This document shows positions 8,514-17,917 of a DNA stretch of 64,000 nt, piece by piece. The position numbers and the translations under genes were made by a program. How positions within the stretch are numbered: position 1 is the first letter of the stretch; every line of letters begins with the position of its first letter. The DNA is from JAJZRJ01 sp040757055 (GTDB lineage: Bacteria > Desulfobacterota > Desulfobulbia > Desulfobulbales > Desulfurivibrionaceae): positions 122,822 to 186,821 of the forward strand of contig JBFLXY010000005.1 of NCBI GenBank assembly GCA_040757055.1, given 5' to 3'. Below the pieces are notes generated by a model that was not told the origin of the DNA, did not search any database, and was given only the letters and a program-made list of their open reading frames with translations.

Positions 8514-9113
8514 TCAGGGCTGGCGTTCCTGCCCCGAGATCTCTTTGGGCGGGAGCTGGCGCAGCAGGTCCTCGGCGTTGTTGTCCGGGATCCGCAGCCG
8601 CAGCCAGGCCAGTATGGCCTCGACCCCCTGCCGTGCCTCGCTGGCCGGCAGGCCGAACTGATCGAGCCAGCCCGTGATGGCGCCGGGGATTCCGGTAACC
8701 CCGGAGGCCTTCCTGCTCTCCTCATTCTTCCAGCGCTCCACCTCGGCCCGCTGGGCCGGGGCCAGCAGACCCCAGAGCTCCTTCTTGAGAACCTGCTGCT
8801 CGGCGGCCGGCAGATCAGGGCTGGCGAGCTTGATCAGCAGGGGGCGCACCTGCTCCTGCTGCCGGGCATCCAAAACCACGACCTGCTCGGCAACCATCTT
8901 CTCCAGGGCCAGCAGGTCCGCATCCGGCTTGGCCTGTATGGCGCCGCTCACCAGCTTGAAGGCCACCACTCCCAGCACCACCAGGACGACCAGGCCAGCC
9001 ACGCCGGCAAGGGCCACCCCCACCAGCATGCGGCGCAGCCATGCGCGATCCTTGCCGCCACGCGCTATCGTTGTCGAAGCCAATTCCCAAAAAATCTTCT
9101 TTCCAATGCCCAT
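8514..9113 (-). CDS. Uncharacterised single-pass membrane protein
   Basis: I do not recognise this protein of about 199 residues. It has a short basic N-terminus, one strong transmembrane segment (about residues 30-55, rich in V, A, L and G) and an alpha-helical hydrophilic remainder in which QQEQVRPLLIKLASPDLP and LLRQLPPKEI are notable. The start was set at ATG 9113; an in-frame extension to 9161 exists. It lies between a small lipoprotein gene and the YkgJ-like gene on the minus strand. Confidence 0.6.
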   Translation of the reverse strand: MGIGKKIFWELASTTIARGGKDRAWLRRMLVGVALAGVAGLVVLVVLGVVAFKLVSGAIQAKPDADLLALEKMVAEQVVVLDARQQEQVRPLLIKLASPDLPAAEQQVLKKELWGLLAPAQRAEVERWKNEESRKASGVTGIPGAITGWLDQFGLPASEARQGVEAILAWLRLRIPDNNAEDLLRQLPPKEISGQERQP

Positions 9114-9166
9114 GTGTTCATCCAACACTTTCCGCCGTGCGGCCACGCTTCTTGGAAGCAAGACTC

Positions 9167-9367
9167 CTACTTTTCATCTTCTTCCTTTTCGGTTTTATCC
9201 CCCTGTTCCCCTTGGCTCTCTCCATTTACTGCCTTGCCGATTTCTTTGACAACATCCTGCTTCGCTTTCTCCGCAGCCTCTGTTGCCAAGTCTTTTGCCT
9301 GGTCGCACCCGCTCAAGAGCAAGGCACCAGAAAACAGCATGACGAGAAGGGCAGTTACCTGTTTCAT
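9167..9367 (-). CDS. Small lipoprotein
   Basis: A 66-residue protein with a signal sequence and lipobox (LLLSGC at residues 16-21), then a charged, mostly helical K/E/A-rich tail. It is expected to be lipidated and anchored in the envelope. AAGGAA lies 7 bases before the ATG. Function is unknown. It follows the P-type ATPase gene by 34 bases and may be in the same transcript. Confidence 0.72.
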   Translation of the reverse strand: MKQVTALLVMLFSGALLLSGCDQAKDLATEAAEKAKQDVVKEIGKAVNGESQGEQGDKTEKEEDEK

Positions 9368-9401
9368 CGTGAAATTCCTTTAGGTTGTTGAGGGTTCCCT
9401 G

Positions 9402-12107
9402 CTATCCCTGTTGTGTCTTGTTGGTTTCAACCTGTCGGCTGCATTGCAGGAATTTTTCGATTTCAACGATCACCAGGGTGGCTGCGCCGGCGCCAAAGAC
9501 CGCCAGCCAGGCGATCAGATCGATGGGCGCGCTGCCAAAGAGCCGGTTCATGAACGGCACGTAGGTATAGGCCACCTGCAGGAGCAGCATGGCGCTGGCG
9601 CCGCCAAAGACCCAGGGATTGCTGAAAAAAGGCAGCTCATGGACCAATCGGGTCAGCGACCGGCAGTTGAAGAGATAGAAAAGTTCCATCACCACGAAGG
9701 CATTGACTGCCACGGTGCGGGCCTCGGCCAGGGTGCCGCCCTGGTCGAGCTGCCAGGCGAAGAGGCCGAAGGCGCCGGCCAGCAGCAGGCCACCCACCAG
9801 GAAAAGGCGCACGATGAGCGGCCGGGTCAGAATCGGGGTCTTGGGATTCCGCGGACGCCGGGTCATGATTCCCGGCTCTTTGGGCTCGAAGGCGAGCATC
9901 AGGCCCAGGAAGCCGGCGGTGGTCATGTTGATCCAGAGGATCTGCACCGGCAGGATCGGCAACGCCACGCCGAGGAAGATGGCGGCCATGATCACCAGAC
10001 CCTCGCCCAGGTTGGTGGGCAGGGTCCAGACGATGAACTTGGTGAGGTTGTCGAAAACGCCGCGTCCTTCCTCGACCGCCGCCTCGATGGAGCTGAAATT
10101 GTCGTCGGTGAGCACCATGGACGCGGCCTCCTTGGCCACTTCGGTGCCGGTGATGCCCATGGCCACGCCGATGTCGGCCTGCTTCAGCGCGGGCGCGTCG
10201 TTGACCCCGTCGCCGGTCATGGCCACCACGTGGCCCCTGGCCTGGAGCGCCTCCACCAGGCGCAGCTTCTGTTCCGGGCTGACCCGGGCAAAGACCGTGG
10301 TCTGCTCCGCCTCCGCCACCAGCTCGCGGTCGTTGAGGCGGGCCAGATCCTGGCCGGTGAGCGCCCGCACCTGGGTGCCGCCGATGCCATCAAGCCCCAT
10401 CTGGCCGGCAATGGCCGCGGCAGTAATGGCGTGGTCGCCGGTGATCATCTTGACCCGGATGCCGGCCCCGTGGCAGATGCGCACCGCCTGCACCGCCTCG
10501 GGCCGCGGCGGGTCGATCATGCCCTGAAGGCCGAGAAAGGTCATGCCATCGGCCACTGCTTCGCGATCAACACCGTCGCCTTGCCACGACTTGCTGGCCA
10601 GGGCCAGCACCCTGAGCCCCTTGGCGGCCATGCGCTCCACCTCAGCCATGGCCGCGGCGGCATCCAGCGGCTCCGCGGCTCCGGCGGCGTCGAGCTGGGT
10701 CGAGCAGGCGGCCAGCACCACCTCCACCGCACCCTTCATGTAAATGCGGCCGCTGCCGCCAACCTGATGCAGGGTGGCCATGTACTGGTGCTGCGATTCA
10801 AAGGGCATGGTGTCGCGCCGCGGCCGCTCGCGGACCAGGGCCGCCGGGTCGAGTTCCCCCTTGCGCGCCGCCACCAGCAAGGCTCCTTCGGTGGGGTCGC
10901 CGTGCACCTGCCATTTGCCTTCACGCTCCACCAGCGAGCTGTCGTTGCAGAGCACGCCGGCCATGAGGCACTCGGCCAGGGCGGGCTGGCTCGCCGTCGC
11001 CCCCTCGATGCGGCCGGCCGCAGGGTCGTAGCCCGCGCCGCTCACCGCATAACGCGTCCCGCCGGCCACGATCTCCTGCACGGTCATCTGGTTTTCGGTG
11101 AGGGTGCCGGTCTTGTCCGAACAGATCACGGTGGTGGAGCCCAGGGTCTCCACTGCCGGCAGCTTGCGGATGATGGCCCGGCGTTTGGCCATGCGGCTGA
11201 CGCCGATGGCCAGGGTGATGGTGACCGCGGCGGGCAGTCCCTCGGGGATGGCGCCCACCGCCAGGGCCACCGCGGCCATGAACATGTCGATGAAGCTCTG
11301 GCCCCGCAGCATGCCTACCGCCACGGTGACGGCGGCCAGCCCCAGGATCACGTAGAGCAAAAGGTTGCTGAACTGGGCGATCTTCCTGGTCAGCGGCGTG
11401 GCCAACTCATCGGCCTCGGCAATGAGCTGGGAGATGCGGCCCACTTCGGTCTGGTCGCCGATGGCGGTGACGATGCCCATGGCCTGGCCGTATGTGACCA
11501 GGGCCGAGGCATAGGCCATGTTGGTGCGATCCGCCAGAAGGGTCTCGTGGCCCTGCAGCCCGTCGTGCTTGGCCACCGGCAGCGATTCGCCGGTGAGCGC
11601 CGCTTCGTCCACCTGAAGATCGCGGACCCTGAGGAGGCGGAGGTCGGCCGGCACCTTGTCGCCGCTCTGCAGCAGCACGATGTCGCCGGGCACCAGTTCC
11701 TCGGCCGAAACCCTGACCCGCTCGCCGCCGCGCACCACGGTGGCCTCGGCGGTCATGGTCCGGGCCAGGGCCGCCAGGGCGTTGACCGCCTTGGACTCCT
11801 GGATGTAGCCGACCACCGCGTTGACCAGCACCACGCCGAAAATGACCCCGGAATCGACCCATTCCTGCAGAAATGCGGTGATGACGCCGGAGGCGATGAG
11901 GATGTAGATCAAGGGCTGATGGAACTGGAGCAGGAAGCGGATAAAGGCCGGGGTCTCCCGCTTGGTGCTGATGCGGTTGGGCCCGTATTCCTTCTGCCGG
12001 TGTTCGACGCTGAAGCGGTCGAGCCCCCGTTCGCGGTCGCTTTCGAGCAGCTCCACCACCTCGGCCGGCGGCAGATGGTGCCAGTGTTTGCCGATCAGGT
12101 TGTCCAT
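9402..12107 (-). CDS. P2-type cation-transporting ATPase
   Basis: A 901-residue pump with all P-type hallmarks: N-terminal cation ATPase domain (HHLPPAEVVELLE), TGES actuator loop (about residue 173), PEGLP in M4, phosphorylation site DKTGTLT (about residue 325), GDGVNDAPAL hinge and a C-terminal helix bundle. It is closest to the Ca2+/Na+-type P2 pumps. M6 reads WINMTTAGFLGLMLAFEPKEP, without the N..TDG motif of typical Ca2+ pumps, so the transported ion may not be Ca2+. The divergent NhaR-type regulator suggests Na+ or H+ related control (inference). It follows a zinc-ribbon gene that has its own terminator. Confidence 0.92.
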   Translation of the reverse strand: MDNLIGKHWHHLPPAEVVELLESDRERGLDRFSVEHRQKEYGPNRISTKRETPAFIRFLLQFHQPLIYILIASGVITAFLQEWVDSGVIFGVVLVNAVVGYIQESKAVNALAALARTMTAEATVVRGGERVRVSAEELVPGDIVLLQSGDKVPADLRLLRVRDLQVDEAALTGESLPVAKHDGLQGHETLLADRTNMAYASALVTYGQAMGIVTAIGDQTEVGRISQLIAEADELATPLTRKIAQFSNLLLYVILGLAAVTVAVGMLRGQSFIDMFMAAVALAVGAIPEGLPAAVTITLAIGVSRMAKRRAIIRKLPAVETLGSTTVICSDKTGTLTENQMTVQEIVAGGTRYAVSGAGYDPAAGRIEGATASQPALAECLMAGVLCNDSSLVEREGKWQVHGDPTEGALLVAARKGELDPAALVRERPRRDTMPFESQHQYMATLHQVGGSGRIYMKGAVEVVLAACSTQLDAAGAAEPLDAAAAMAEVERMAAKGLRVLALASKSWQGDGVDREAVADGMTFLGLQGMIDPPRPEAVQAVRICHGAGIRVKMITGDHAITAAAIAGQMGLDGIGGTQVRALTGQDLARLNDRELVAEAEQTTVFARVSPEQKLRLVEALQARGHVVAMTGDGVNDAPALKQADIGVAMGITGTEVAKEAASMVLTDDNFSSIEAAVEEGRGVFDNLTKFIVWTLPTNLGEGLVIMAAIFLGVALPILPVQILWINMTTAGFLGLMLAFEPKEPGIMTRRPRNPKTPILTRPLIVRLFLVGGLLLAGAFGLFAWQLDQGGTLAEARTVAVNAFVVMELFYLFNCRSLTRLVHELPFFSNPWVFGGASAMLLLQVAYTYVPFMNRLFGSAPIDLIAWLAVFGAGAATLVIVEIEKFLQCSRQVETNKTQQG

Positions 12108-12144
12108 GCGCCCTCGGTTCCTTCAAAGTTGTGGCGGCGGCCGG

Positions 12145-12179
12145 GAAAAAACTGGCCGGGGCGCACATGCCCCGGCCAG
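12145..12179 (-). terminator. Terminator after the zinc-ribbon gene (minus strand)
   Basis: CTGGCCGGGGC / GCCCCGGCCAG (12152-12179) is followed on the minus strand by seven T. It lies between the zinc-ribbon gene and the ATPase gene. A second 9-bp hairpin, GCGCGGCCT / AGGCCGCGC at 12219-12245, lies just upstream without a T run. Confidence 0.85.
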
Positions 12180-12255
12180 ACCGCCGCGGAGATCTCAGTC
12201 ATATTTACAATACTCCCTGCGCGGCCTTTTGTACAGGAGGCCGCGCCCGTTCTGC

Positions 12256-12558
12256 CTAGCGGAAAACGCTGAACAGCTTGTCGAGGCCGCTCTTCTCGAA
12301 TTTGGAAACCGCCTCCAGTTCTCCTGCGTCGAGCCAGATGCCGGCGCATTCAGAACATTTGTCGATCTTGATGGTCTTGTAGTCGATCTCCACCAGCTCC
12401 ATGCCGCACTTGGGGCAGCGCATGAAGTGGAGTTCCTTCAGCTGTTCCTTCTCCTTCGCGGCCATGGCGCGGTGTTTTTCCGCATGCAGCTTTTGCTGCC
12501 GCTCAAACTCCATCCTGGCGATGTATTCCTCTTCGCGCTCACTGGGTTTCTTGCTCAT
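12256..12558 (-). CDS. zf-TFIIB zinc-ribbon protein
   Basis: A 100-residue protein. Residues 1-45 are a charged helix (EREEEYIARMEFERQQKLHAEKHRAM) and residues 48-80 form a zf-TFIIB type ribbon, CPKCGMELVEID...CSECAGIWLDAGE. Such proteins are common in bacteria and their roles are mostly unknown. AAGGAGAACGAAC precedes the ATG. It is divergent from nhaR, sharing a 128-base intergenic region, and lies ahead of the P-type ATPase gene. Confidence 0.88.
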   Translation of the reverse strand: MSKKPSEREEEYIARMEFERQQKLHAEKHRAMAAKEKEQLKELHFMRCPKCGMELVEIDYKTIKIDKCSECAGIWLDAGELEAVSKFEKSGLDKLFSVFR

Positions 12559-12686
12559 GTTCGTTCTCCTTCTGGTTCTGTTGGCGGAATGGTTCGTCTC
12601 CGTTGTTTCAAGATACTCACCATGAAACCAAAGAACAAACAGATAAATCTATTGCTTTTCATCGAAAAAAACGAAATATAAGCTGT

Positions 12687-13592
12687 ATGGAGTGGCTCAA
12701 CTACCACCACCTCTATTATTTCTGGACGGTGATGCGCGAAGGCAGCGTCACCAGGGCCGCGGCCCGGCTCCGGCTGGCGCAGTCCACCGTCAGTTCGCAA
12801 CTGATGCTGCTCGAAGGGGCGCTGGGAGGCAAGCTGTTCCAGAAGAAAGGCCGTTCCCTCCAGCCCACCGACCTGGGCCACACGGTGTTCCGCTATGCAG
12901 AGAACATCTTCGCCCTCGGCCGGGAACTTCTGGACACCGTCCACGGCCGGCCGGTGAGCGGGCCGGTGCCCCTGGTGGTGGGGGTGGTGGATGCCCTGCC
13001 CAAGCTGGTGGTGAGAAAGTTGTTGGCGCCAGCCATGGAGCTGCCGGAAAACCTCCGGCTGATCTGCCACGAAGGCAAGGCGGAGCAGCTTCTGGCAGAA
13101 CTGGCCATCCATGGCTTGGACATTGTCCTGACCAACACCCCCGTCCGTTCGGGACTGTCGGTCAAGGCATACAACCATCTGCTCGGGGAATGCGGGATTA
13201 CCTTCTTCGCCGTTGAATCGCTTGCAGCCGGGCTGCGTCCAAAGTTCCCCTCCTCCCTGCATGGCGCACCGATCCTGCTGCCGACACCCATGTCGGCCCT
13301 GCGGGGCGCCCTCGATCACTGGCTGGACGCCCACCGCATCACCCCGCTCATCGTCGGCGAGTTCGACGATCTGGCCCTGCTCCAGGTCTTTGGCCAGGCC
13401 GGAGACGGCGTCTTTGCCATGCCATCGGCGATCGAGGAGGAGGCCCAGAGCCGGCTCGGCGTCTCGGTGATCGGTCGCACCGAAGAGGTGCGAGAGAGAT
13501 TCTACGCCATCTCCGTGGAGCGCATCATCAAGCATCCGGCGGTGGTTGCCATCCGCGAGGCTTCGGCCAGCAAGATCTTTGGCGCCTCCTGA
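12687..13592 (+). CDS. nhaR: NhaR-like LysR-family transcriptional regulator
   Basis: A 301-residue LysR-type regulator with an N-terminal winged helix-turn-helix (VTRAAARLRLAQSTVSSQLMLLE) and a substrate-binding domain. The opening MEWLNYHHLYYFWTVMREGS matches the NhaR subfamily, which activates Na+/H+ antiporter genes in response to Na+. The start at 12687 was chosen because homology begins exactly there; the frame extends to 12603. No antiporter is adjacent. The divergent unit encodes a zinc-ribbon protein and a P-type cation pump, the likely targets by position. Confidence 0.88.
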   Translation: MEWLNYHHLYYFWTVMREGSVTRAAARLRLAQSTVSSQLMLLEGALGGKLFQKKGRSLQPTDLGHTVFRYAENIFALGRELLDTVHGRPVSGPVPLVVGVVDALPKLVVRKLLAPAMELPENLRLICHEGKAEQLLAELAIHGLDIVLTNTPVRSGLSVKAYNHLLGECGITFFAVESLAAGLRPKFPSSLHGAPILLPTPMSALRGALDHWLDAHRITPLIVGEFDDLALLQVFGQAGDGVFAMPSAIEEEAQSRLGVSVIGRTEEVRERFYAISVERIIKHPAVVAIREASASKIFGAS

Positions 13593-13605
13593 TCCGGCCG
13601 ACATG

Positions 13606-13647
13606 AAAAAACAGGCCGCTTACCGCCGGAATCGGCAATCAGCGGCC
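13606..13647 (-). terminator. Terminator of the amphi-Trp gene (minus strand)
   Basis: GGCCGCT (13614-13620) pairs with AGCGGCC (13641-13647), and the minus strand continues into TGTTTTTT. It lies between the convergent nhaR and amphi-Trp genes. Confidence 0.75.
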
Positions 13648-13672
13648 ATGACGTCAGGTCGAAACGTATTTC

Positions 13673-14044
13673 TTATTCCGCATCTACCGCTTCCGGGGCC
13701 TCCTCTGCCGGGACCTCAACCGCATCTCCGCTCCTGGCCGACCACATAAGCTTCATGGACAGAGAAACCTCCTCTTTCTTGTTCTTGCCCTTCACCTTCA
13801 CCTGCACCTGTTCGGGCACGGCCATGATGGACTCCCCCTCCTCATTCCGAACAGCGACCGACCCGGACCGCAGGCCCGCCAGGATCTGCTCCAGCATGGC
13901 CACCGCCTCCTGGCGGTCCATCAACACGGCCTGTTTCTCTTCCCTGTGCTTGCCGTGCTTTTCCTTCTTGCCTTCCTTGTGGTGCTTCTCGCCTTTGTGA
14001 TGCTTCTCCTCTTTCCTGCCGCACTTCGCGCATGCTTCGCCCAT
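13673..14044 (-). CDS. amphi-Trp domain protein with His/Lys-rich head
   Basis: A 123-residue protein. The first 36 residues start MGEACAKCGRK and are extremely rich in H, K and E, suggesting metal or nucleic-acid binding. The rest matches the amphi-Trp domain: DRQEAVAMLEQILAGLRSGSV, then the amphipathic strand ending SLSMKLMW. Many members are small anaerobe proteins of unknown role. The tail is acidic. It is monocistronic by position and precedes a terminator on its strand. Confidence 0.75.
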   Translation of the reverse strand: MGEACAKCGRKEEKHHKGEKHHKEGKKEKHGKHREEKQAVLMDRQEAVAMLEQILAGLRSGSVAVRNEEGESIMAVPEQVQVKVKGKNKKEEVSLSMKLMWSARSGDAVEVPAEEAPEAVDAE

Positions 14045-14103
14045 GGCTTGGACTCCTTGTCTGTGGTTTTCATGAAAAGTATCCGCCCATTGCGGATCAA
14101 AAA

Positions 14104-15108
14104 TTATGCCCCTTCAGGGCGCCCCTCCGTCTCCAGTTGCGGCCGAAGAACCCGGCGCACGGCAGGCCAGCCCTCGCACATCTTGTTGTACACCTTGGCA
14201 AGCTCGCCCAAAGGCTTGCTGATCAGCTTCAGGTTGACCAAAAACATACCGATCTGCCCGGCGGTTACCTGCTCCGGAACAAGTTGCCACACCCCGCTCA
14301 CCGACAGGAGCAGCACACCGACCAGGCCGAGCCAGCCGGCAAAATCGGCAGTGACCTCGCTGAACTGCTTCCACATCTCAAAGCGGACGCGGTGGCGGTA
14401 GAAACGCTCCTGTTCGTTGTGCAGCGCCGTGCGTTGCCCGGCGCCGACCGCCCGGCCCACCGCGGCAATGGCGATGAGGGCCTGATGGCTCGCCTTGCTG
14501 ATGAGACCGCCGAAGAAGAGCGCGGCCAGAAACGGGGGCGTGGCCGCGACAAGGAGCGCGGGCAACAGCTCCGGCCCCAGCGAGAGCTGCCAGATGAGCA
14601 CCGACGGCAGCCCCACCAGCACCACCCAGAGTTCCTTCTGGAAAAGGTCCAGGGGTTTTCTGGCGTTCTCGCAGTCGTTGATGGCCCGTGCCACCTGTTC
14701 GCCGGGCTCGGCCATATGCCGCCGTTCGAACCAGAGCCGCTGCAGGGAGATGAGCAAGCGGTCGTCGAGCATGCGGTTGCTCATCTTCTCCCAGATGGCC
14801 AGCAGCCCCAGCCCGAAAAAGACACCGATGGCCAGCGGCGCATAGTTGAGCAGTTCGCCGAGCAGGTAGGTCTGCTGGCCCTTGGTGATCTCGTTGAGCA
14901 CCTCTTTCACGATCCAGGCCTGGATCGGCTCCAGGGCCGGCTTGACGATGTTGGGCAACACCGCCAGGGCCAGCAGCCATGGGTGGCGCAGCATGACGCC
15001 GATCAGTTCCCACATCAGAGAAAAAAAGCCGTCGCTTCTGCCCGGTGGCAATGCCGCTGCAATGGCCTGCGGCCTCTCTTCCGTGGCGGCCAAAATCGTC
15101 GTCTCCAT
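14104..15108 (-). CDS. ABC-exporter-like membrane protein lacking an ATPase domain
   Basis: A 334-residue protein with about five to six hydrophobic segments (MLRHPWLLALAVLPNIVKPALEP, LLNYAPLAIGVFFGLGLLAIW and others) and the layout of a type I ABC-exporter transmembrane domain, ending near LKLISKPLGELAKVYNKMCEG. It stops where an exporter would enter its nucleotide-binding domain; no Walker motif exists in it or in neighbouring genes. The ATG at 15108 is 2 bases after the TonB-receptor stop, so it is translationally linked to that operon. It may form a permease-like partner for the receptor's substrate. An annotation as an ABC transporter permease would be plausible but incomplete. Confidence 0.72.
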   Translation of the reverse strand: METTILAATEERPQAIAAALPPGRSDGFFSLMWELIGVMLRHPWLLALAVLPNIVKPALEPIQAWIVKEVLNEITKGQQTYLLGELLNYAPLAIGVFFGLGLLAIWEKMSNRMLDDRLLISLQRLWFERRHMAEPGEQVARAINDCENARKPLDLFQKELWVVLVGLPSVLIWQLSLGPELLPALLVAATPPFLAALFFGGLISKASHQALIAIAAVGRAVGAGQRTALHNEQERFYRHRVRFEMWKQFSEVTADFAGWLGLVGVLLLSVSGVWQLVPEQVTAGQIGMFLVNLKLISKPLGELAKVYNKMCEGWPAVRRVLRPQLETEGRPEGA

Positions 15109-15110
15109 GG

Positions 15111-17261
15111 CTACCACCTGGTCTGCAGGGTGAGGAGGAAGGTGCGGGCCGAGGTTTCGAGCAGCTTTTCGCTCTCCTTGACCGTGCCGTTGGTGTTGAG
15201 GACGGTTTTTTCACTGTACTTGTCATCCTCCAGCACGTTGTAGGCGGTCAGGCTCACCTGCCAGTTCTTTCCCAGTTCCTTGCGCACGTAGAGGTCGAGC
15301 AGTTCCTTGCGGTCTTCGTGTTTCACCTCGGTGGCGGTTTCGCTGTCGATGGGGCCGAGGATGCTCAGGGCCGCGCCAAAGCTCACCCCCCAGGCCGGCA
15401 GATCCTGGTCGAAGCCGATGTTGGCGATGTAATCCGGCACCTCCTTCATGGACCGCGTGCCGCCGCTGGCCGGCTTCACCTCGGAATCGAGCCAGGTGTA
15501 GTTCCCCCGCACCGTCAGGTTGGGCAGCCCCAGAAAATCGAGACGACGGGACAGATCCAATTCGGCGCCCCAGAGTTCCGCATCGCCCACGTTCTGGGGC
15601 CGGCTGACATAACGGGCGCCCTCCTGGGTGGTCACCGATTCGATGAGGTCGCTGATGTCGCGATAGAAGAGATTGACCCCTGCCACCCCCTTGCCGTTGG
15701 CAAAGAAGTGCTCCAGGCCCGCGTCATAACCGATGGAGGTCTCGGCCACCAGATCCGGAGTGCCGCCCTGGTCCGGGTCGGCCACGGTGCCTGCCTTGGT
15801 GGTGAGGTAGGGATTCAGTTCGTCGAACTTGGGCAGCTTGAGGGTGCGGGCCACGCCGGCCCGCAGCACGGTTTCCGGGCTCCACTGGTAACGATACTGG
15901 AGCGAGGGGTTGGCCTGGACATCGTTGCTGGTGCGTTCCGCGCCGCTCGACTGCCGCGATTCGGAGTTGTAGATTTCCAGGCGCATTCCCGGCGCGAGCA
16001 GATGCTTTTCCGCCATCTGCCACTCGTCGCCGACAAAGAGGGCCAGCCGCGTTTCATCCACGGTGAAGTTGCCCTTGGCGTCGGCAGCCTTGAGCACGTT
16101 ATTCTCATAGGTGATCTTTTCCGCCTCGCTCTTGCGGTCGAGCCACTCGGCACCGAGCTTCACCGCATGGAAATCGCTGGCCAGCCAGGTGGCCGAGATA
16201 CCGGTGGAAAATTCCCCTTCCTTGGTTTCGTTATCCTCCAACGTGGTCTTGGTCACGACTCCGGCCGCGTTGTAGTCGCGGCTCGTCTTGTCGGTGCTTT
16301 CCGAGGCCCGCTGGCCAACGCCGTGCCAGTTCAACCGCAGGCGCTCGGAAATCTCCTGTTCCCAGCCCACCCGCAGCCGGGAAAGCTCGTTGATCTTGTC
16401 TTCCTCCTCCCGCTTGCTGCCGTTGGCATCGCCATTGGCCTTGAACTTGTTTTCGGTCTTGACCTTGTCTTCGTTGGTGCGGACGTAAAAGGGATCGAGG
16501 GAGAGTTTGCCCGCCGCGGTCTTCCAGTCAAAGCGGGGGGCCATATTGATGTCGCGCACGTCGCTGTTGTCGGTTTTGCGGTTTACCTCATTGAGGCTGC
16601 CATCGGCCTTGAACTTCTGGGAGAAGTCTCCCTTGTTCTCGGCCCGCTCCACCACATCGGCATTGAGCAGATAACTGAAGTTGCCGGAGGCCCCTCCGAA
16701 CTGCGCGCCGAGTTCGCCGATGGGCTTTTCGCCGGAGGGAATCTCGTCGGTGTAACCGGCGCCGAGCCGCAACTGGCCAAAGGGTTTTTTCTCGGTTTCC
16801 TTGAGGATGATGTTGATGGTGCCGCCCACCCCCTGGGAGTCCATCTCCGCCAAAGGGGTGCGGATGATCTCGATGCGCTCGATCATGTCGGCGGGTATCC
16901 GGCTTACCGACATCTGGCGATCCGGCTTGGCGCTGTTCATCCGCTCGCCGTTGATGAGAATCTGGGTATAGCCCTTGTCCAGGCCGCGCATGCGCACATC
17001 CTTGGTGACGCCTGGCGGGCCGGAATAGCTGATGCCGGGCAACCGCCGGAGCACGTCGCCCACGGTGCGGTCCTCCATGCGCTTGATCTCCTCCCGGTCG
17101 ATCACCAGCTTCGCGCCGGGCGAAGCAGCCCTCTCGGCCAGGGCATCGGCCTGACCCGCCACCTCGATAGGGGCGAGGAGCGGCACCGGCTCATCGGCAA
17201 GGGCGGCTGAACTCAACAGTGATGTGCCCATGCAGAGCAACAGAGCATACGATTTGCGCAT
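15111..17261 (-). CDS. TonB-dependent outer-membrane receptor
   Basis: A 716-residue receptor with signal peptide, plug domain (about 45-170, with VGDVLRRLPGIS and GVGGTINIILKE) and a 22-strand-type barrel ending in the aromatic FLLTLQTRW. The start at 17261 follows GGAGAG by six bases; an extension to 17309 is possible but runs into tonB. The substrate is unknown, iron chelate or another metal complex being usual. It is in one operon with exbB, exbD and tonB, which supply its energy, and is followed by the orphan ABC-exporter-like gene. Confidence 0.92.
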   Translation of the reverse strand: MRKSYALLLCMGTSLLSSAALADEPVPLLAPIEVAGQADALAERAASPGAKLVIDREEIKRMEDRTVGDVLRRLPGISYSGPPGVTKDVRMRGLDKGYTQILINGERMNSAKPDRQMSVSRIPADMIERIEIIRTPLAEMDSQGVGGTINIILKETEKKPFGQLRLGAGYTDEIPSGEKPIGELGAQFGGASGNFSYLLNADVVERAENKGDFSQKFKADGSLNEVNRKTDNSDVRDINMAPRFDWKTAAGKLSLDPFYVRTNEDKVKTENKFKANGDANGSKREEEDKINELSRLRVGWEQEISERLRLNWHGVGQRASESTDKTSRDYNAAGVVTKTTLEDNETKEGEFSTGISATWLASDFHAVKLGAEWLDRKSEAEKITYENNVLKAADAKGNFTVDETRLALFVGDEWQMAEKHLLAPGMRLEIYNSESRQSSGAERTSNDVQANPSLQYRYQWSPETVLRAGVARTLKLPKFDELNPYLTTKAGTVADPDQGGTPDLVAETSIGYDAGLEHFFANGKGVAGVNLFYRDISDLIESVTTQEGARYVSRPQNVGDAELWGAELDLSRRLDFLGLPNLTVRGNYTWLDSEVKPASGGTRSMKEVPDYIANIGFDQDLPAWGVSFGAALSILGPIDSETATEVKHEDRKELLDLYVRKELGKNWQVSLTAYNVLEDDKYSEKTVLNTNGTVKESEKLLETSARTFLLTLQTRW

Positions 17262-17272
17262 GGAACTCTCTC

Positions 17273-17917
17273 CTACAGTTTGATGGAAAACGAAATGGGA
17301 ATATCGCAACGGACTTTCTTCAGGTTGTGGGCCGCTGGCGCTGGAAAAGGCGCCGCGGCATAGACGGCATCCTGCGCCGCCTGGTCGAGCACGGCATGCC
17401 CCGACGAAGAAACGATGTGCGCATCCTTCAGTGCCCCGCTCGGATTGATCTTGAGCCGCACCACCGCCGTGCCCTGCCTGCCTTGGCGGCGAGCCATGAG
17501 CGGATACTGTTTATGCCGTTCCACCGCCTGCCGCACCAGGGCCAGATAATCCGCTTCTTGCTGGGCGCTGGGTTCGAACTCCTCATGGCCAGCCACAGAT
17601 CCTGCTGCCTGCGCTTCGGTCGCCACTGCGGGCGAAACGGCGAGCGACGGGGTAGGCACTGCCTCCTCCTGCTGGCGGATTTTGCTGGCCACTGGCTGAG
17701 GCTTGGCTGGAGCTGGCGCAACCTCCTGCCGTGGCAACGGTTTGGCAGCCGGCGCGGGTGTCCGCTTCGCCGGGCTGGAGGACGACCGCAGTTCAATGGC
17801 AATCCTCTTTGCGGCAACAGTTGCCGGCGGCGGCACAAAGGTGCCCTGGGCCAGCAGCAGCGCGGCATGGGCGGCGATGGCCACGCCAAAGGCCGCGTGA
17901 TTGATCGAGGCTCTCAT
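17273..17917 (-). CDS. tonB: TonB energy transducer
   Basis: A 214-residue protein with an N-terminal membrane anchor (about 7-25), a P/A/K-rich periplasm-spanning region and a C-terminal TonB domain with YPLMARRQGRQGTAVVRLKINPSG. It carries energy from the ExbBD motor to the receptor encoded just downstream. Its start overlaps the exbD stop by 4 bases (ATGA). Confidence 0.92.
   Translation of the reverse strand: MRASINHAAFGVAIAAHAALLLAQGTFVPPPATVAAKRIAIELRSSSSPAKRTPAPAAKPLPRQEVAPAPAKPQPVASKIRQQEEAVPTPSLAVSPAVATEAQAAGSVAGHEEFEPSAQQEADYLALVRQAVERHKQYPLMARRQGRQGTAVVRLKINPSGALKDAHIVSSSGHAVLDQAAQDAVYAAAPFPAPAAHNLKKVRCDIPISFSIKL

Noticed and set aside
9411..12272. 953-residue plus-strand frame opposite the P-type ATPase
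   Set aside because: Shadow frame: low-complexity H/G/R-rich composition, no recognisable domain, while the minus strand encodes a complete P-type ATPase.
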